From Pyropia haitanensis (lineage: Eukaryota; Rhodophyta; Bangiophyceae; Bangiales; Bangiaceae): a stretch of 64,000 nucleotides of DNA. Location of the stretch: the NCBI GenBank assembly GCA_008729055.1, contig SDUX01000078.1, positions 62,001 to 126,000 on the forward strand, in the 5' to 3' direction. Positions within the stretch are counted from its first letter, which is position 1. Every line of letters starts with the position of its first letter. Below the pieces are notes generated by a model, which did not search any database, was not told the origin of the DNA, and saw nothing but the letters and a program-made list of their open reading frames with translations. Positions 8,301 through 23,700 of this stretch are shown here, in pieces. The translations under genes and the position numbers were made by a program.

Positions 8301-8755
8301 CGGTCGTGCATGCGGTGGTAGGCCGCTTCTCACCCACTTTTGCCCACTGTTGCCCACTTTTGCCCACTTTCGCGTGTACAGCAATGCAGCACGCGCTCCG
8401 GCGGCCGAATTGGCTTGCATGCTTTATTCCAGCCATACATCCGCCCGCTCGACGTCCGAGCTTCCACCCGCACCGTCGTGCATGGGGTGGTTGGCCGACC
8501 CGTTCGTTGGCGCGTCCGTTGGATGCAACGAGCGTTTTGTGGAGCGCCGGTTTCCACGTGTCAATTTTGTGGAATGGTTTTTGCCACGTGGGGGTCCCGA
8601 CAGCCAGGTGTGACGGTCGGCGACAAAAGTTCCGCCCTCACACCGTCCACGCCAGTGTGACGGGCGGAACGCGCAGGGGACAGTTTGGGTGGCGGGGCGC
8701 ACTTTGTGGCCACTGTTGGACCACTTTCTGGCGACTTTCACGTGAATTTTCTTTG
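5313..8755. repeat. Five units, two with a single missing C
   Basis: Units start at 5313, 6002, 6690, 7379 and 8068. The second (6002-6689) has C4 instead of C5 at 6052-6055. The fifth (8068-8755) has C4 instead of C5 at 8296-8299, in the run next to the B-box-like string. Both are homopolymer contractions, the commonest residual error type in long-read assemblies, so they may not be biological. The other three are perfect. Confidence 0.93.
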
Positions 8756-11700
8756 CAGTTATGGAAAGTTCTTGCCCCCAATTGCCCATTTGTGTCCTAA
8801 TTTGGCCCCCTTTTTGCCCACTTTTTGCCCACTTCTTACCCACTTCCTACCCACTTGTGCCCACTTTTGCCCACTTTTGCCCACTTTTGCGTCTACAGCG
8901 ATGCTGCACACGATCCGGCGGCCGAATTGGCGCGCATCCTTCATTCCAGCCATAGATCCACCCGCTCGATGTCCGAGGTTCGACCCCCACGGTCGTGCAT
9001 GCGGTGGTAGGCCGCTTCTCACCCACTTTTGCCCACTGTTGCCCACTTTTGCCCACTTTCGCGTGTACAGCAATGCAGCACGCGCTCCGGCGGCCGAATT
9101 GGCTTGCATGCTTTATTCCAGCCATACATCCGCCCGCTCGACGTCCGAGCTTCCACCCGCACCGTCGTGCATGGGGTGGTTGGCCGACCCGTTCGTTGGC
9201 GCGTCCGTTGGATGCAACGAGCGTTTTGTGGAGCGCCGGTTTCCACGTGTCAATTTTGTGGAATGGTTTTTGCCACGTGGGGGTCCCGACAGCCAGGTGT
9301 GACGGTCGGCGACAAAAGTTCCGCCCTCACACCGTCCACGCCAGTGTGACGGGCGGAACGCGCAGGGGACAGTTTGGGTGGCGGGGCGCACTTTGTGGCC
9401 ACTGTTGGACCACTTTCTGGCGACTTTCACGTGAATTTTCTTTGCAGTTATGGAAAGTTCTTGCCCCCAATTGCCCATTTGTGTCCTAATTTGGCCCCCT
9501 TTTTGCCCACTTTTTGCCCACTTCTTACCCACTTCCTACCCACTTGTGCCCACTTTTGCCCACTTTTGCCCACTTTTGCGTCTACAGCGATGCTGCACAC
9601 GATCCGGCGGCCGAATTGGCGCGCATCCTTCATTCCAGCCATAGATCCACCCGCTCGATGTCCGAGGTTCGACCCCCACGGTCGTGCATGCGGTGGTAGG
9701 CCGCTTCTCACCCACTTTTGCCCACTGTTGCCCACTTTTGCCCACTTTCGCGTGTACAGCAATGCAGCACGCGCTCCGGCGGCCGAATTGGCTTGCATGC
9801 TTTATTCCAGCCATACATCCGCCCGCTCGACGTCCGAGCTTCCACCCGCACCGTCGTGCATGGGGTGGTTGGCCGACCCGTTCGTTGGCGCGTCCGTTGG
9901 ATGCAACGAGCGTTTTGTGGAGCGCCGGTTTCCACGTGTCAATTTTGTGGAATGGTTTTTGCCACGTGGGGGTCCCGACAGCCAGGTGTGACGGTCGGCG
10001 ACAAAAGTTCCGCCCTCACACCGTCCACGCCAGTGTGACGGGCGGAACGCGCAGGGGACAGTTTGGGTGGCGGGGCGCACTTTGTGGCCACTGTTGGACC
10101 ACTTTCTGGCGACTTTCACGTGAATTTTCTTTGCAGTTATGGAAAGTTCTTGCCCCCAATTGCCCATTTGTGTCCTAATTTGGCCCCCTTTTTGCCCACT
10201 TTTTGCCCACTTCTTACCCACTTCCTACCCACTTGTGCCCACTTTTGCCCACTTTTGCCCACTTTTGCGTCTACAGCGATGCTGCACACGATCCGGCGGC
10301 CGAATTGGCGCGCATCCTTCATTCCAGCCATAGATCCACCCGCTCGATGTCCGAGGTTCGACCCCCACGGTCGTGCATGCGGTGGTAGGCCGCTTCTCAC
10401 CCACTTTTGCCCACTGTTGCCCACTTTTGCCCACTTTCGCGTGTACAGCAATGCAGCACGCGCTCCGGCGGCCGAATTGGCTTGCATGCTTTATTCCAGC
10501 CATACATCCGCCCGCTCGACGTCCGAGCTTCCACCCGCACCGTCGTGCATGGGGTGGTTGGCCGACCCGTTCGTTGGCGCGTCCGTTGGATGCAACGAGC
10601 GTTTTGTGGAGCGCCGGTTTCCACGTGTCAATTTTGTGGAATGGTTTTTGCCACGTGGGGGTCCCGACAGCCAGGTGTGACGGTCGGCGACAAAAGTTCC
10701 GCCCTCACACCGTCCACGCCAGTGTGACGGGCGGAACGCGCAGGGGACAGTTTGGGTGGCGGGGCGCACTTTGTGGCCACTGTTGGACCACTTTCTGGCG
10801 ACTTTCACGTGAATTTTCTTTGCAGTTATGGAAAGTTCTTGCCCCCAATTGCCCATTTGTGTCCTAATTTGGCCCCCTTTTTGCCCACTTTTTGCCCACT
10901 TCTTACCCACTTCCTACCCACTTGTGCCCACTTTTGCCCACTTTTGCCCACTTTTGCGTCTACAGCGATGCTGCACACGATCCGGCGGCCGAATTGGCGC
11001 GCATCCTTCATTCCAGCCATAGATCCACCCGCTCGATGTCCGAGGTTCGACCCCCACGGTCGTGCATGCGGTGGTAGGCCGCTTCTCACCCACTTTTGCC
11101 CACTGTTGCCCACTTTTGCCCACTTTCGCGTGTACAGCAATGCAGCACGCGCTCCGGCGGCCGAATTGGCTTGCATGCTTTATTCCAGCCATACATCCGC
11201 CCGCTCGACGTCCGAGCTTCCACCCGCACCGTCGTGCATGGGGTGGTTGGCCGACCCGTTCGTTGGCGCGTCCGTTGGATGCAACGAGCGTTTTGTGGAG
11301 CGCCGGTTTCCACGTGTCAATTTTGTGGAATGGTTTTTGCCACGTGGGGGTCCCGACAGCCAGGTGTGACGGTCGGCGACAAAAGTTCCGCCCTCACACC
11401 GTCCACGCCAGTGTGACGGGCGGAACGCGCAGGGGACAGTTTGGGTGGCGGGGCGCACTTTGTGGCCACTGTTGGACCACTTTCTGGCGACTTTCACGTG
11501 AATTTTCTTTGCAGTTATGGAAAGTTCTTGCCCCCAATTGCCCATTTGTGTCCTAATTTGGCCCCCTTTTTGCCCACTTTTTGCCCACTTCTTACCCACT
11601 TCCTACCCACTTGTGCCCACTTTTGCCCACTTTTGCCCACTTTTGCGTCTACAGCGATGCTGCACACGATCCGGCGGCCGAATTGGCGCGCATCCTTCAT

Positions 11701-14700
11701 TCCAGCCATAGATCCACCCGCTCGATGTCCGAGGTTCGACCCCCACGGTCGTGCATGCGGTGGTAGGCCGCTTCTCACCCACTTTTGCCCACTGTTGCCC
11801 ACTTTTGCCCACTTTCGCGTGTACAGCAATGCAGCACGCGCTCCGGCGGCCGAATTGGCTTGCATGCTTTATTCCAGCCATACATCCGCCCGCTCGACGT
11901 CCGAGCTTCCACCCGCACCGTCGTGCATGGGGTGGTTGGCCGACCCGTTCGTTGGCGCGTCCGTTGGATGCAACGAGCGTTTTGTGGAGCGCCGGTTTCC
12001 ACGTGTCAATTTTGTGGAATGGTTTTTGCCACGTGGGGGTCCCGACAGCCAGGTGTGACGGTCGGCGACAAAAGTTCCGCCCTCACACCGTCCACGCCAG
12101 TGTGACGGGCGGAACGCGCAGGGGACAGTTTGGGTGGCGGGGCGCACTTTGTGGCCACTGTTGGACCACTTTCTGGCGACTTTCACGTGAATTTTCTTTG
12201 CAGTTATGGAAAGTTCTTGCCCCCAATTGCCCATTTGTGTCCTAATTTGGCCCCCTTTTTGCCCACTTTTTGCCCACTTCTTACCCACTTCCTACCCACT
12301 TGTGCCCACTTTTGCCCACTTTTGCCCACTTTTGCGTCTACAGCGATGCTGCACACGATCCGGCGGCCGAATTGGCGCGCATCCTTCATTCCAGCCATAG
12401 ATCCACCCGCTCGATGTCCGAGGTTCGACCCCCACGGTCGTGCATGCGGTGGTAGGCCGCTTCTCACCCACTTTTGCCCACTGTTGCCCACTTTTGCCCA
12501 CTTTCGCGTGTACAGCAATGCAGCACGCGCTCCGGCGGCCGAATTGGCTTGCATGCTTTATTCCAGCCATACATCCGCCCGCTCGACGTCCGAGCTTCCA
12601 CCCGCACCGTCGTGCATGGGGTGGTTGGCCGACCCGTTCGTTGGCGCGTCCGTTGGATGCAACGAGCGTTTTGTGGAGCGCCGGTTTCCACGTGTCAATT
12701 TTGTGGAATGGTTTTTGCCACGTGGGGGTCCCGACAGCCAGGTGTGACGGTCGGCGACAAAAGTTCCGCCCTCACACCGTCCACGCCAGTGTGACGGGCG
12801 GAACGCGCAGGGGACAGTTTGGGTGGCGGGGCGCACTTTGTGGCCACTGTTGGACCACTTTCTGGCGACTTTCACGTGAATTTTCTTTGCAGTTATGGAA
12901 AGTTCTTGCCCCCAATTGCCCATTTGTGTCCTAATTTGGCCCCCTTTTTGCCCACTTTTTGCCCACTTCTTACCCACTTCCTACCCACTTGTGCCCACTT
13001 TTGCCCACTTTTGCCCACTTTTGCGTCTACAGCGATGCTGCACACGATCCGGCGGCCGAATTGGCGCGCATCCTTCATTCCAGCCATAGATCCACCCGCT
13101 CGATGTCCGAGGTTCGACCCCCACGGTCGTGCATGCGGTGGTAGGCCGCTTCTCACCCACTTTTGCCCACTGTTGCCCACTTTTGCCCACTTTCGCGTGT
13201 ACAGCAATGCAGCACGCGCTCCGGCGGCCGAATTGGCTTGCATGCTTTATTCCAGCCATACATCCGCCCGCTCGACGTCCGAGCTTCCACCCGCACCGTC
13301 GTGCATGGGGTGGTTGGCCGACCCGTTCGTTGGCGCGTCCGTTGGATGCAACGAGCGTTTTGTGGAGCGCCGGTTTCCACGTGTCAATTTTGTGGAATGG
13401 TTTTTGCCACGTGGGGGTCCCGACAGCCAGGTGTGACGGTCGGCGACAAAAGTTCCGCCCTCACACCGTCCACGCCAGTGTGACGGGCGGAACGCGCAGG
13501 GGACAGTTTGGGTGGCGGGGCGCACTTTGTGGCCACTGTTGGACCACTTTCTGGCGACTTTCACGTGAATTTTCTTTGCAGTTATGGAAAGTTCTTGCCC
13601 CCAATTGCCCATTTGTGTCCTAATTTGGCCCCCTTTTTGCCCACTTTTTGCCCACTTCTTACCCACTTCCTACCCACTTGTGCCCACTTTTGCCCACTTT
13701 TGCCCACTTTTGCGTCTACAGCGATGCTGCACACGATCCGGCGGCCGAATTGGCGCGCATCCTTCATTCCAGCCATAGATCCACCCGCTCGATGTCCGAG
13801 GTTCGACCCCCACGGTCGTGCATGCGGTGGTAGGCCGCTTCTCACCCACTTTTGCCCACTGTTGCCCACTTTTGCCCACTTTCGCGTGTACAGCAATGCA
13901 GCACGCGCTCCGGCGGCCGAATTGGCTTGCATGCTTTATTCCAGCCATACATCCGCCCGCTCGACGTCCGAGCTTCCACCCGCACCGTCGTGCATGGGGT
14001 GGTTGGCCGACCCGTTCGTTGGCGCGTCCGTTGGATGCAACGAGCGTTTTGTGGAGCGCCGGTTTCCACGTGTCAATTTTGTGGAATGGTTTTTGCCACG
14101 TGGGGGTCCCGACAGCCAGGTGTGACGGTCGGCGACAAAAGTTCCGCCCTCACACCGTCCACGCCAGTGTGACGGGCGGAACGCGCAGGGGACAGTTTGG
14201 GTGGCGGGGCGCACTTTGTGGCCACTGTTGGACCACTTTCTGGCGACTTTCACGTGAATTTTCTTTGCAGTTATGGAAAGTTCTTGCCCCCAATTGCCCA
14301 TTTGTGTCCTAATTTGGCCCCCTTTTTGCCCACTTTTTGCCCACTTCTTACCCACTTCCTACCCACTTGTGCCCACTTTTGCCCACTTTTGCCCACTTTT
14401 GCGTCTACAGCGATGCTGCACACGATCCGGCGGCCGAATTGGCGCGCATCCTTCATTCCAGCCATAGATCCACCCGCTCGATGTCCGAGGTTCGACCCCC
14501 ACGGTCGTGCATGCGGTGGTAGGCCGCTTCTCACCCACTTTTGCCCACTGTTGCCCACTTTTGCCCACTTTCGCGTGTACAGCAATGCAGCACGCGCTCC
14601 GGCGGCCGAATTGGCTTGCATGCTTTATTCCAGCCATACATCCGCCCGCTCGACGTCCGAGCTTCCACCCGCACCGTCGTGCATGGGGTGGTTGGCCGAC

Positions 14701-17700
14701 CCGTTCGTTGGCGCGTCCGTTGGATGCAACGAGCGTTTTGTGGAGCGCCGGTTTCCACGTGTCAATTTTGTGGAATGGTTTTTGCCACGTGGGGGTCCCG
14801 ACAGCCAGGTGTGACGGTCGGCGACAAAAGTTCCGCCCTCACACCGTCCACGCCAGTGTGACGGGCGGAACGCGCAGGGGACAGTTTGGGTGGCGGGGCG
14901 CACTTTGTGGCCACTGTTGGACCACTTTCTGGCGACTTTCACGTGAATTTTCTTTGCAGTTATGGAAAGTTCTTGCCCCCAATTGCCCATTTGTGTCCTA
15001 ATTTGGCCCCCTTTTTGCCCACTTTTTGCCCACTTCTTACCCACTTCCTACCCACTTGTGCCCACTTTTGCCCACTTTTGCCCACTTTTGCGTCTACAGC
15101 GATGCTGCACACGATCCGGCGGCCGAATTGGCGCGCATCCTTCATTCCAGCCATAGATCCACCCGCTCGATGTCCGAGGTTCGACCCCCACGGTCGTGCA
15201 TGCGGTGGTAGGCCGCTTCTCACCCACTTTTGCCCACTGTTGCCCACTTTTGCCCACTTTCGCGTGTACAGCAATGCAGCACGCGCTCCGGCGGCCGAAT
15301 TGGCTTGCATGCTTTATTCCAGCCATACATCCGCCCGCTCGACGTCCGAGCTTCCACCCGCACCGTCGTGCATGGGGTGGTTGGCCGACCCGTTCGTTGG
15401 CGCGTCCGTTGGATGCAACGAGCGTTTTGTGGAGCGCCGGTTTCCACGTGTCAATTTTGTGGAATGGTTTTTGCCACGTGGGGGTCCCGACAGCCAGGTG
15501 TGACGGTCGGCGACAAAAGTTCCGCCCTCACACCGTCCACGCCAGTGTGACGGGCGGAACGCGCAGGGGACAGTTTGGGTGGCGGGGCGCACTTTGTGGC
15601 CACTGTTGGACCACTTTCTGGCGACTTTCACGTGAATTTTCTTTGCAGTTATGGAAAGTTCTTGCCCCCAATTGCCCATTTGTGTCCTAATTTGGCCCCC
15701 TTTTTGCCCACTTTTTGCCCACTTCTTACCCACTTCCTACCCACTTGTGCCCACTTTTGCCCACTTTTGCCCACTTTTGCGTCTACAGCGATGCTGCACA
15801 CGATCCGGCGGCCGAATTGGCGCGCATCCTTCATTCCAGCCATAGATCCACCCGCTCGATGTCCGAGGTTCGACCCCCACGGTCGTGCATGCGGTGGTAG
15901 GCCGCTTCTCACCCACTTTTGCCCACTGTTGCCCACTTTTGCCCACTTTCGCGTGTACAGCAATGCAGCACGCGCTCCGGCGGCCGAATTGGCTTGCATG
16001 CTTTATTCCAGCCATACATCCGCCCGCTCGACGTCCGAGCTTCCACCCGCACCGTCGTGCATGGGGTGGTTGGCCGACCCGTTCGTTGGCGCGTCCGTTG
16101 GATGCAACGAGCGTTTTGTGGAGCGCCGGTTTCCACGTGTCAATTTTGTGGAATGGTTTTTGCCACGTGGGGGTCCCGACAGCCAGGTGTGACGGTCGGC
16201 GACAAAAGTTCCGCCCTCACACCGTCCACGCCAGTGTGACGGGCGGAACGCGCAGGGGACAGTTTGGGTGGCGGGGCGCACTTTGTGGCCACTGTTGGAC
16301 CACTTTCTGGCGACTTTCACGTGAATTTTCTTTGCAGTTATGGAAAGTTCTTGCCCCCAATTGCCCATTTGTGTCCTAATTTGGCCCCCTTTTTGCCCAC
16401 TTTTTGCCCACTTCTTACCCACTTCCTACCCACTTGTGCCCACTTTTGCCCACTTTTGCCCACTTTTGCGTCTACAGCGATGCTGCACACGATCCGGCGG
16501 CCGAATTGGCGCGCATCCTTCATTCCAGCCATAGATCCACCCGCTCGATGTCCGAGGTTCGACCCCCACGGTCGTGCATGCGGTGGTAGGCCGCTTCTCA
16601 CCCACTTTTGCCCACTGTTGCCCACTTTTGCCCACTTTCGCGTGTACAGCAATGCAGCACGCGCTCCGGCGGCCGAATTGGCTTGCATGCTTTATTCCAG
16701 CCATACATCCGCCCGCTCGACGTCCGAGCTTCCACCCGCACCGTCGTGCATGGGGTGGTTGGCCGACCCGTTCGTTGGCGCGTCCGTTGGATGCAACGAG
16801 CGTTTTGTGGAGCGCCGGTTTCCACGTGTCAATTTTGTGGAATGGTTTTTGCCACGTGGGGGTCCCGACAGCCAGGTGTGACGGTCGGCGACAAAAGTTC
16901 CGCCCTCACACCGTCCACGCCAGTGTGACGGGCGGAACGCGCAGGGGACAGTTTGGGTGGCGGGGCGCACTTTGTGGCCACTGTTGGACCACTTTCTGGC
17001 GACTTTCACGTGAATTTTCTTTGCAGTTATGGAAAGTTCTTGCCCCCAATTGCCCATTTGTGTCCTAATTTGGCCCCCTTTTTGCCCACTTTTTGCCCAC
17101 TTCTTACCCACTTCCTACCCACTTGTGCCCACTTTTGCCCACTTTTGCCCACTTTTGCGTCTACAGCGATGCTGCACACGATCCGGCGGCCGAATTGGCG
17201 CGCATCCTTCATTCCAGCCATAGATCCACCCGCTCGATGTCCGAGGTTCGACCCCCACGGTCGTGCATGCGGTGGTAGGCCGCTTCTCACCCACTTTTGC
17301 CCACTGTTGCCCACTTTTGCCCACTTTCGCGTGTACAGCAATGCAGCACGCGCTCCGGCGGCCGAATTGGCTTGCATGCTTTATTCCAGCCATACATCCG
17401 CCCGCTCGACGTCCGAGCTTCCACCCGCACCGTCGTGCATGGGGTGGTTGGCCGACCCGTTCGTTGGCGCGTCCGTTGGATGCAACGAGCGTTTTGTGGA
17501 GCGCCGGTTTCCACGTGTCAATTTTGTGGAATGGTTTTTGCCACGTGGGGGTCCCGACAGCCAGGTGTGACGGTCGGCGACAAAAGTTCCGCCCTCACAC
17601 CGTCCACGCCAGTGTGACGGGCGGAACGCGCAGGGGACAGTTTGGGTGGCGGGGCGCACTTTGTGGCCACTGTTGGACCACTTTCTGGCGACTTTCACGT

Positions 17701-20700
17701 GAATTTTCTTTGCAGTTATGGAAAGTTCTTGCCCCCAATTGCCCATTTGTGTCCTAATTTGGCCCCCTTTTTGCCCACTTTTTGCCCACTTCTTACCCAC
17801 TTCCTACCCACTTGTGCCCACTTTTGCCCACTTTTGCCCACTTTTGCGTCTACAGCGATGCTGCACACGATCCGGCGGCCGAATTGGCGCGCATCCTTCA
17901 TTCCAGCCATAGATCCACCCGCTCGATGTCCGAGGTTCGACCCCCACGGTCGTGCATGCGGTGGTAGGCCGCTTCTCACCCACTTTTGCCCACTGTTGCC
18001 CACTTTTGCCCACTTTCGCGTGTACAGCAATGCAGCACGCGCTCCGGCGGCCGAATTGGCTTGCATGCTTTATTCCAGCCATACATCCGCCCGCTCGACG
18101 TCCGAGCTTCCACCCGCACCGTCGTGCATGGGGTGGTTGGCCGACCCGTTCGTTGGCGCGTCCGTTGGATGCAACGAGCGTTTTGTGGAGCGCCGGTTTC
18201 CACGTGTCAATTTTGTGGAATGGTTTTTGCCACGTGGGGGTCCCGACAGCCAGGTGTGACGGTCGGCGACAAAAGTTCCGCCCTCACACCGTCCACGCCA
18301 GTGTGACGGGCGGAACGCGCAGGGGACAGTTTGGGTGGCGGGGCGCACTTTGTGGCCACTGTTGGACCACTTTCTGGCGACTTTCACGTGAATTTTCTTT
18401 GCAGTTATGGAAAGTTCTTGCCCCCAATTGCCCATTTGTGTCCTAATTTGGCCCCCTTTTTGCCCACTTTTTGCCCACTTCTTACCCACTTCCTACCCAC
18501 TTGTGCCCACTTTTGCCCACTTTTGCCCACTTTTGCGTCTACAGCGATGCTGCACACGATCCGGCGGCCGAATTGGCGCGCATCCTTCATTCCAGCCATA
18601 GATCCACCCGCTCGATGTCCGAGGTTCGACCCCCACGGTCGTGCATGCGGTGGTAGGCCGCTTCTCACCCACTTTTGCCCACTGTTGCCCACTTTTGCCC
18701 ACTTTCGCGTGTACAGCAATGCAGCACGCGCTCCGGCGGCCGAATTGGCTTGCATGCTTTATTCCAGCCATACATCCGCCCGCTCGACGTCCGAGCTTCC
18801 ACCCGCACCGTCGTGCATGGGGTGGTTGGCCGACCCGTTCGTTGGCGCGTCCGTTGGATGCAACGAGCGTTTTGTGGAGCGCCGGTTTCCACGTGTCAAT
18901 TTTGTGGAATGGTTTTTGCCACGTGGGGGTCCCGACAGCCAGGTGTGACGGTCGGCGACAAAAGTTCCGCCCTCACACCGTCCACGCCAGTGTGACGGGC
19001 GGAACGCGCAGGGGACAGTTTGGGTGGCGGGGCGCACTTTGTGGCCACTGTTGGACCACTTTCTGGCGACTTTCACGTGAATTTTCTTTGCAGTTATGGA
19101 AAGTTCTTGCCCCCAATTGCCCATTTGTGTCCTAATTTGGCCCCCTTTTTGCCCACTTTTTGCCCACTTCTTACCCACTTCCTACCCACTTGTGCCCACT
19201 TTTGCCCACTTTTGCCCACTTTTGCGTCTACAGCGATGCTGCACACGATCCGGCGGCCGAATTGGCGCGCATCCTTCATTCCAGCCATAGATCCACCCGC
19301 TCGATGTCCGAGGTTCGACCCCCACGGTCGTGCATGCGGTGGTAGGCCGCTTCTCACCCACTTTTGCCCACTGTTGCCCACTTTTGCCCACTTTCGCGTG
19401 TACAGCAATGCAGCACGCGCTCCGGCGGCCGAATTGGCTTGCATGCTTTATTCCAGCCATACATCCGCCCGCTCGACGTCCGAGCTTCCACCCGCACCGT
19501 CGTGCATGGGGTGGTTGGCCGACCCGTTCGTTGGCGCGTCCGTTGGATGCAACGAGCGTTTTGTGGAGCGCCGGTTTCCACGTGTCAATTTTGTGGAATG
19601 GTTTTTGCCACGTGGGGGTCCCGACAGCCAGGTGTGACGGTCGGCGACAAAAGTTCCGCCCTCACACCGTCCACGCCAGTGTGACGGGCGGAACGCGCAG
19701 GGGACAGTTTGGGTGGCGGGGCGCACTTTGTGGCCACTGTTGGACCACTTTCTGGCGACTTTCACGTGAATTTTCTTTGCAGTTATGGAAAGTTCTTGCC
19801 CCCAATTGCCCATTTGTGTCCTAATTTGGCCCCCTTTTTGCCCACTTTTTGCCCACTTCTTACCCACTTCCTACCCACTTGTGCCCACTTTTGCCCACTT
19901 TTGCCCACTTTTGCGTCTACAGCGATGCTGCACACGATCCGGCGGCCGAATTGGCGCGCATCCTTCATTCCAGCCATAGATCCACCCGCTCGATGTCCGA
20001 GGTTCGACCCCCACGGTCGTGCATGCGGTGGTAGGCCGCTTCTCACCCACTTTTGCCCACTGTTGCCCACTTTTGCCCACTTTCGCGTGTACAGCAATGC
20101 AGCACGCGCTCCGGCGGCCGAATTGGCTTGCATGCTTTATTCCAGCCATACATCCGCCCGCTCGACGTCCGAGCTTCCACCCGCACCGTCGTGCATGGGG
20201 TGGTTGGCCGACCCGTTCGTTGGCGCGTCCGTTGGATGCAACGAGCGTTTTGTGGAGCGCCGGTTTCCACGTGTCAATTTTGTGGAATGGTTTTTGCCAC
20301 GTGGGGGTCCCGACAGCCAGGTGTGACGGTCGGCGACAAAAGTTCCGCCCTCACACCGTCCACGCCAGTGTGACGGGCGGAACGCGCAGGGGACAGTTTG
20401 GGTGGCGGGGCGCACTTTGTGGCCACTGTTGGACCACTTTCTGGCGACTTTCACGTGAATTTTCTTTGCAGTTATGGAAAGTTCTTGCCCCCAATTGCCC
20501 ATTTGTGTCCTAATTTGGCCCCCTTTTTGCCCACTTTTTGCCCACTTCTTACCCACTTCCTACCCACTTGTGCCCACTTTTGCCCACTTTTGCCCACTTT
20601 TGCGTCTACAGCGATGCTGCACACGATCCGGCGGCCGAATTGGCGCGCATCCTTCATTCCAGCCATAGATCCACCCGCTCGATGTCCGAGGTTCGACCCC

Positions 20701-23700
20701 CACGGTCGTGCATGCGGTGGTAGGCCGCTTCTCACCCACTTTTGCCCACTGTTGCCCACTTTTGCCCACTTTCGCGTGTACAGCAATGCAGCACGCGCTC
20801 CGGCGGCCGAATTGGCTTGCATGCTTTATTCCAGCCATACATCCGCCCGCTCGACGTCCGAGCTTCCACCCGCACCGTCGTGCATGGGGTGGTTGGCCGA
20901 CCCGTTCGTTGGCGCGTCCGTTGGATGCAACGAGCGTTTTGTGGAGCGCCGGTTTCCACGTGTCAATTTTGTGGAATGGTTTTTGCCACGTGGGGGTCCC
21001 GACAGCCAGGTGTGACGGTCGGCGACAAAAGTTCCGCCCTCACACCGTCCACGCCAGTGTGACGGGCGGAACGCGCAGGGGACAGTTTGGGTGGCGGGGC
21101 GCACTTTGTGGCCACTGTTGGACCACTTTCTGGCGACTTTCACGTGAATTTTCTTTGCAGTTATGGAAAGTTCTTGCCCCCAATTGCCCATTTGTGTCCT
21201 AATTTGGCCCCCTTTTTGCCCACTTTTTGCCCACTTCTTACCCACTTCCTACCCACTTGTGCCCACTTTTGCCCACTTTTGCCCACTTTTGCGTCTACAG
21301 CGATGCTGCACACGATCCGGCGGCCGAATTGGCGCGCATCCTTCATTCCAGCCATAGATCCACCCGCTCGATGTCCGAGGTTCGACCCCCACGGTCGTGC
21401 ATGCGGTGGTAGGCCGCTTCTCACCCACTTTTGCCCACTGTTGCCCACTTTTGCCCACTTTCGCGTGTACAGCAATGCAGCACGCGCTCCGGCGGCCGAA
21501 TTGGCTTGCATGCTTTATTCCAGCCATACATCCGCCCGCTCGACGTCCGAGCTTCCACCCGCACCGTCGTGCATGGGGTGGTTGGCCGACCCGTTCGTTG
21601 GCGCGTCCGTTGGATGCAACGAGCGTTTTGTGGAGCGCCGGTTTCCACGTGTCAATTTTGTGGAATGGTTTTTGCCACGTGGGGGTCCCGACAGCCAGGT
21701 GTGACGGTCGGCGACAAAAGTTCCGCCCTCACACCGTCCACGCCAGTGTGACGGGCGGAACGCGCAGGGGACAGTTTGGGTGGCGGGGCGCACTTTGTGG
21801 CCACTGTTGGACCACTTTCTGGCGACTTTCACGTGAATTTTCTTTGCAGTTATGGAAAGTTCTTGCCCCCAATTGCCCATTTGTGTCCTAATTTGGCCCC
21901 CTTTTTGCCCACTTTTTGCCCACTTCTTACCCACTTCCTACCCACTTGTGCCCACTTTTGCCCACTTTTGCCCACTTTTGCGTCTACAGCGATGCTGCAC
22001 ACGATCCGGCGGCCGAATTGGCGCGCATCCTTCATTCCAGCCATAGATCCACCCGCTCGATGTCCGAGGTTCGACCCCCACGGTCGTGCATGCGGTGGTA
22101 GGCCGCTTCTCACCCACTTTTGCCCACTGTTGCCCACTTTTGCCCACTTTCGCGTGTACAGCAATGCAGCACGCGCTCCGGCGGCCGAATTGGCTTGCAT
22201 GCTTTATTCCAGCCATACATCCGCCCGCTCGACGTCCGAGCTTCCACCCGCACCGTCGTGCATGGGGTGGTTGGCCGACCCGTTCGTTGGCGCGTCCGTT
22301 GGATGCAACGAGCGTTTTGTGGAGCGCCGGTTTCCACGTGTCAATTTTGTGGAATGGTTTTTGCCACGTGGGGGTCCCGACAGCCAGGTGTGACGGTCGG
22401 CGACAAAAGTTCCGCCCTCACACCGTCCACGCCAGTGTGACGGGCGGAACGCGCAGGGGACAGTTTGGGTGGCGGGGCGCACTTTGTGGCCACTGTTGGA
22501 CCACTTTCTGGCGACTTTCACGTGAATTTTCTTTGCAGTTATGGAAAGTTCTTGCCCCCAATTGCCCATTTGTGTCCTAATTTGGCCCCCTTTTTGCCCA
22601 CTTTTTGCCCACTTCTTACCCACTTCCTACCCACTTGTGCCCACTTTTGCCCACTTTTGCCCACTTTTGCGTCTACAGCGATGCTGCACACGATCCGGCG
22701 GCCGAATTGGCGCGCATCCTTCATTCCAGCCATAGATCCACCCGCTCGATGTCCGAGGTTCGACCCCCACGGTCGTGCATGCGGTGGTAGGCCGCTTCTC
22801 ACCCACTTTTGCCCACTGTTGCCCACTTTTGCCCACTTTCGCGTGTACAGCAATGCAGCACGCGCTCCGGCGGCCGAATTGGCTTGCATGCTTTATTCCA
22901 GCCATACATCCGCCCGCTCGACGTCCGAGCTTCCACCCGCACCGTCGTGCATGGGGTGGTTGGCCGACCCGTTCGTTGGCGCGTCCGTTGGATGCAACGA
23001 GCGTTTTGTGGAGCGCCGGTTTCCACGTGTCAATTTTGTGGAATGGTTTTTGCCACGTGGGGGTCCCGACAGCCAGGTGTGACGGTCGGCGACAAAAGTT
23101 CCGCCCTCACACCGTCCACGCCAGTGTGACGGGCGGAACGCGCAGGGGACAGTTTGGGTGGCGGGGCGCACTTTGTGGCCACTGTTGGACCACTTTCTGG
23201 CGACTTTCACGTGAATTTTCTTTGCAGTTATGGAAAGTTCTTGCCCCCAATTGCCCATTTGTGTCCTAATTTGGCCCCCTTTTTGCCCACTTTTTGCCCA
23301 CTTCTTACCCACTTCCTACCCACTTGTGCCCACTTTTGCCCACTTTTGCCCACTTTTGCGTCTACAGCGATGCTGCACACGATCCGGCGGCCGAATTGGC
23401 GCGCATCCTTCATTCCAGCCATAGATCCACCCGCTCGATGTCCGAGGTTCGACCCCCACGGTCGTGCATGCGGTGGTAGGCCGCTTCTCACCCACTTTTG
23501 CCCACTGTTGCCCACTTTTGCCCACTTTCGCGTGTACAGCAATGCAGCACGCGCTCCGGCGGCCGAATTGGCTTGCATGCTTTATTCCAGCCATACATCC
23601 GCCCGCTCGACGTCCGAGCTTCCACCCGCACCGTCGTGCATGGGGTGGTTGGCCGACCCGTTCGTTGGCGCGTCCGTTGGATGCAACGAGCGTTTTGTGG

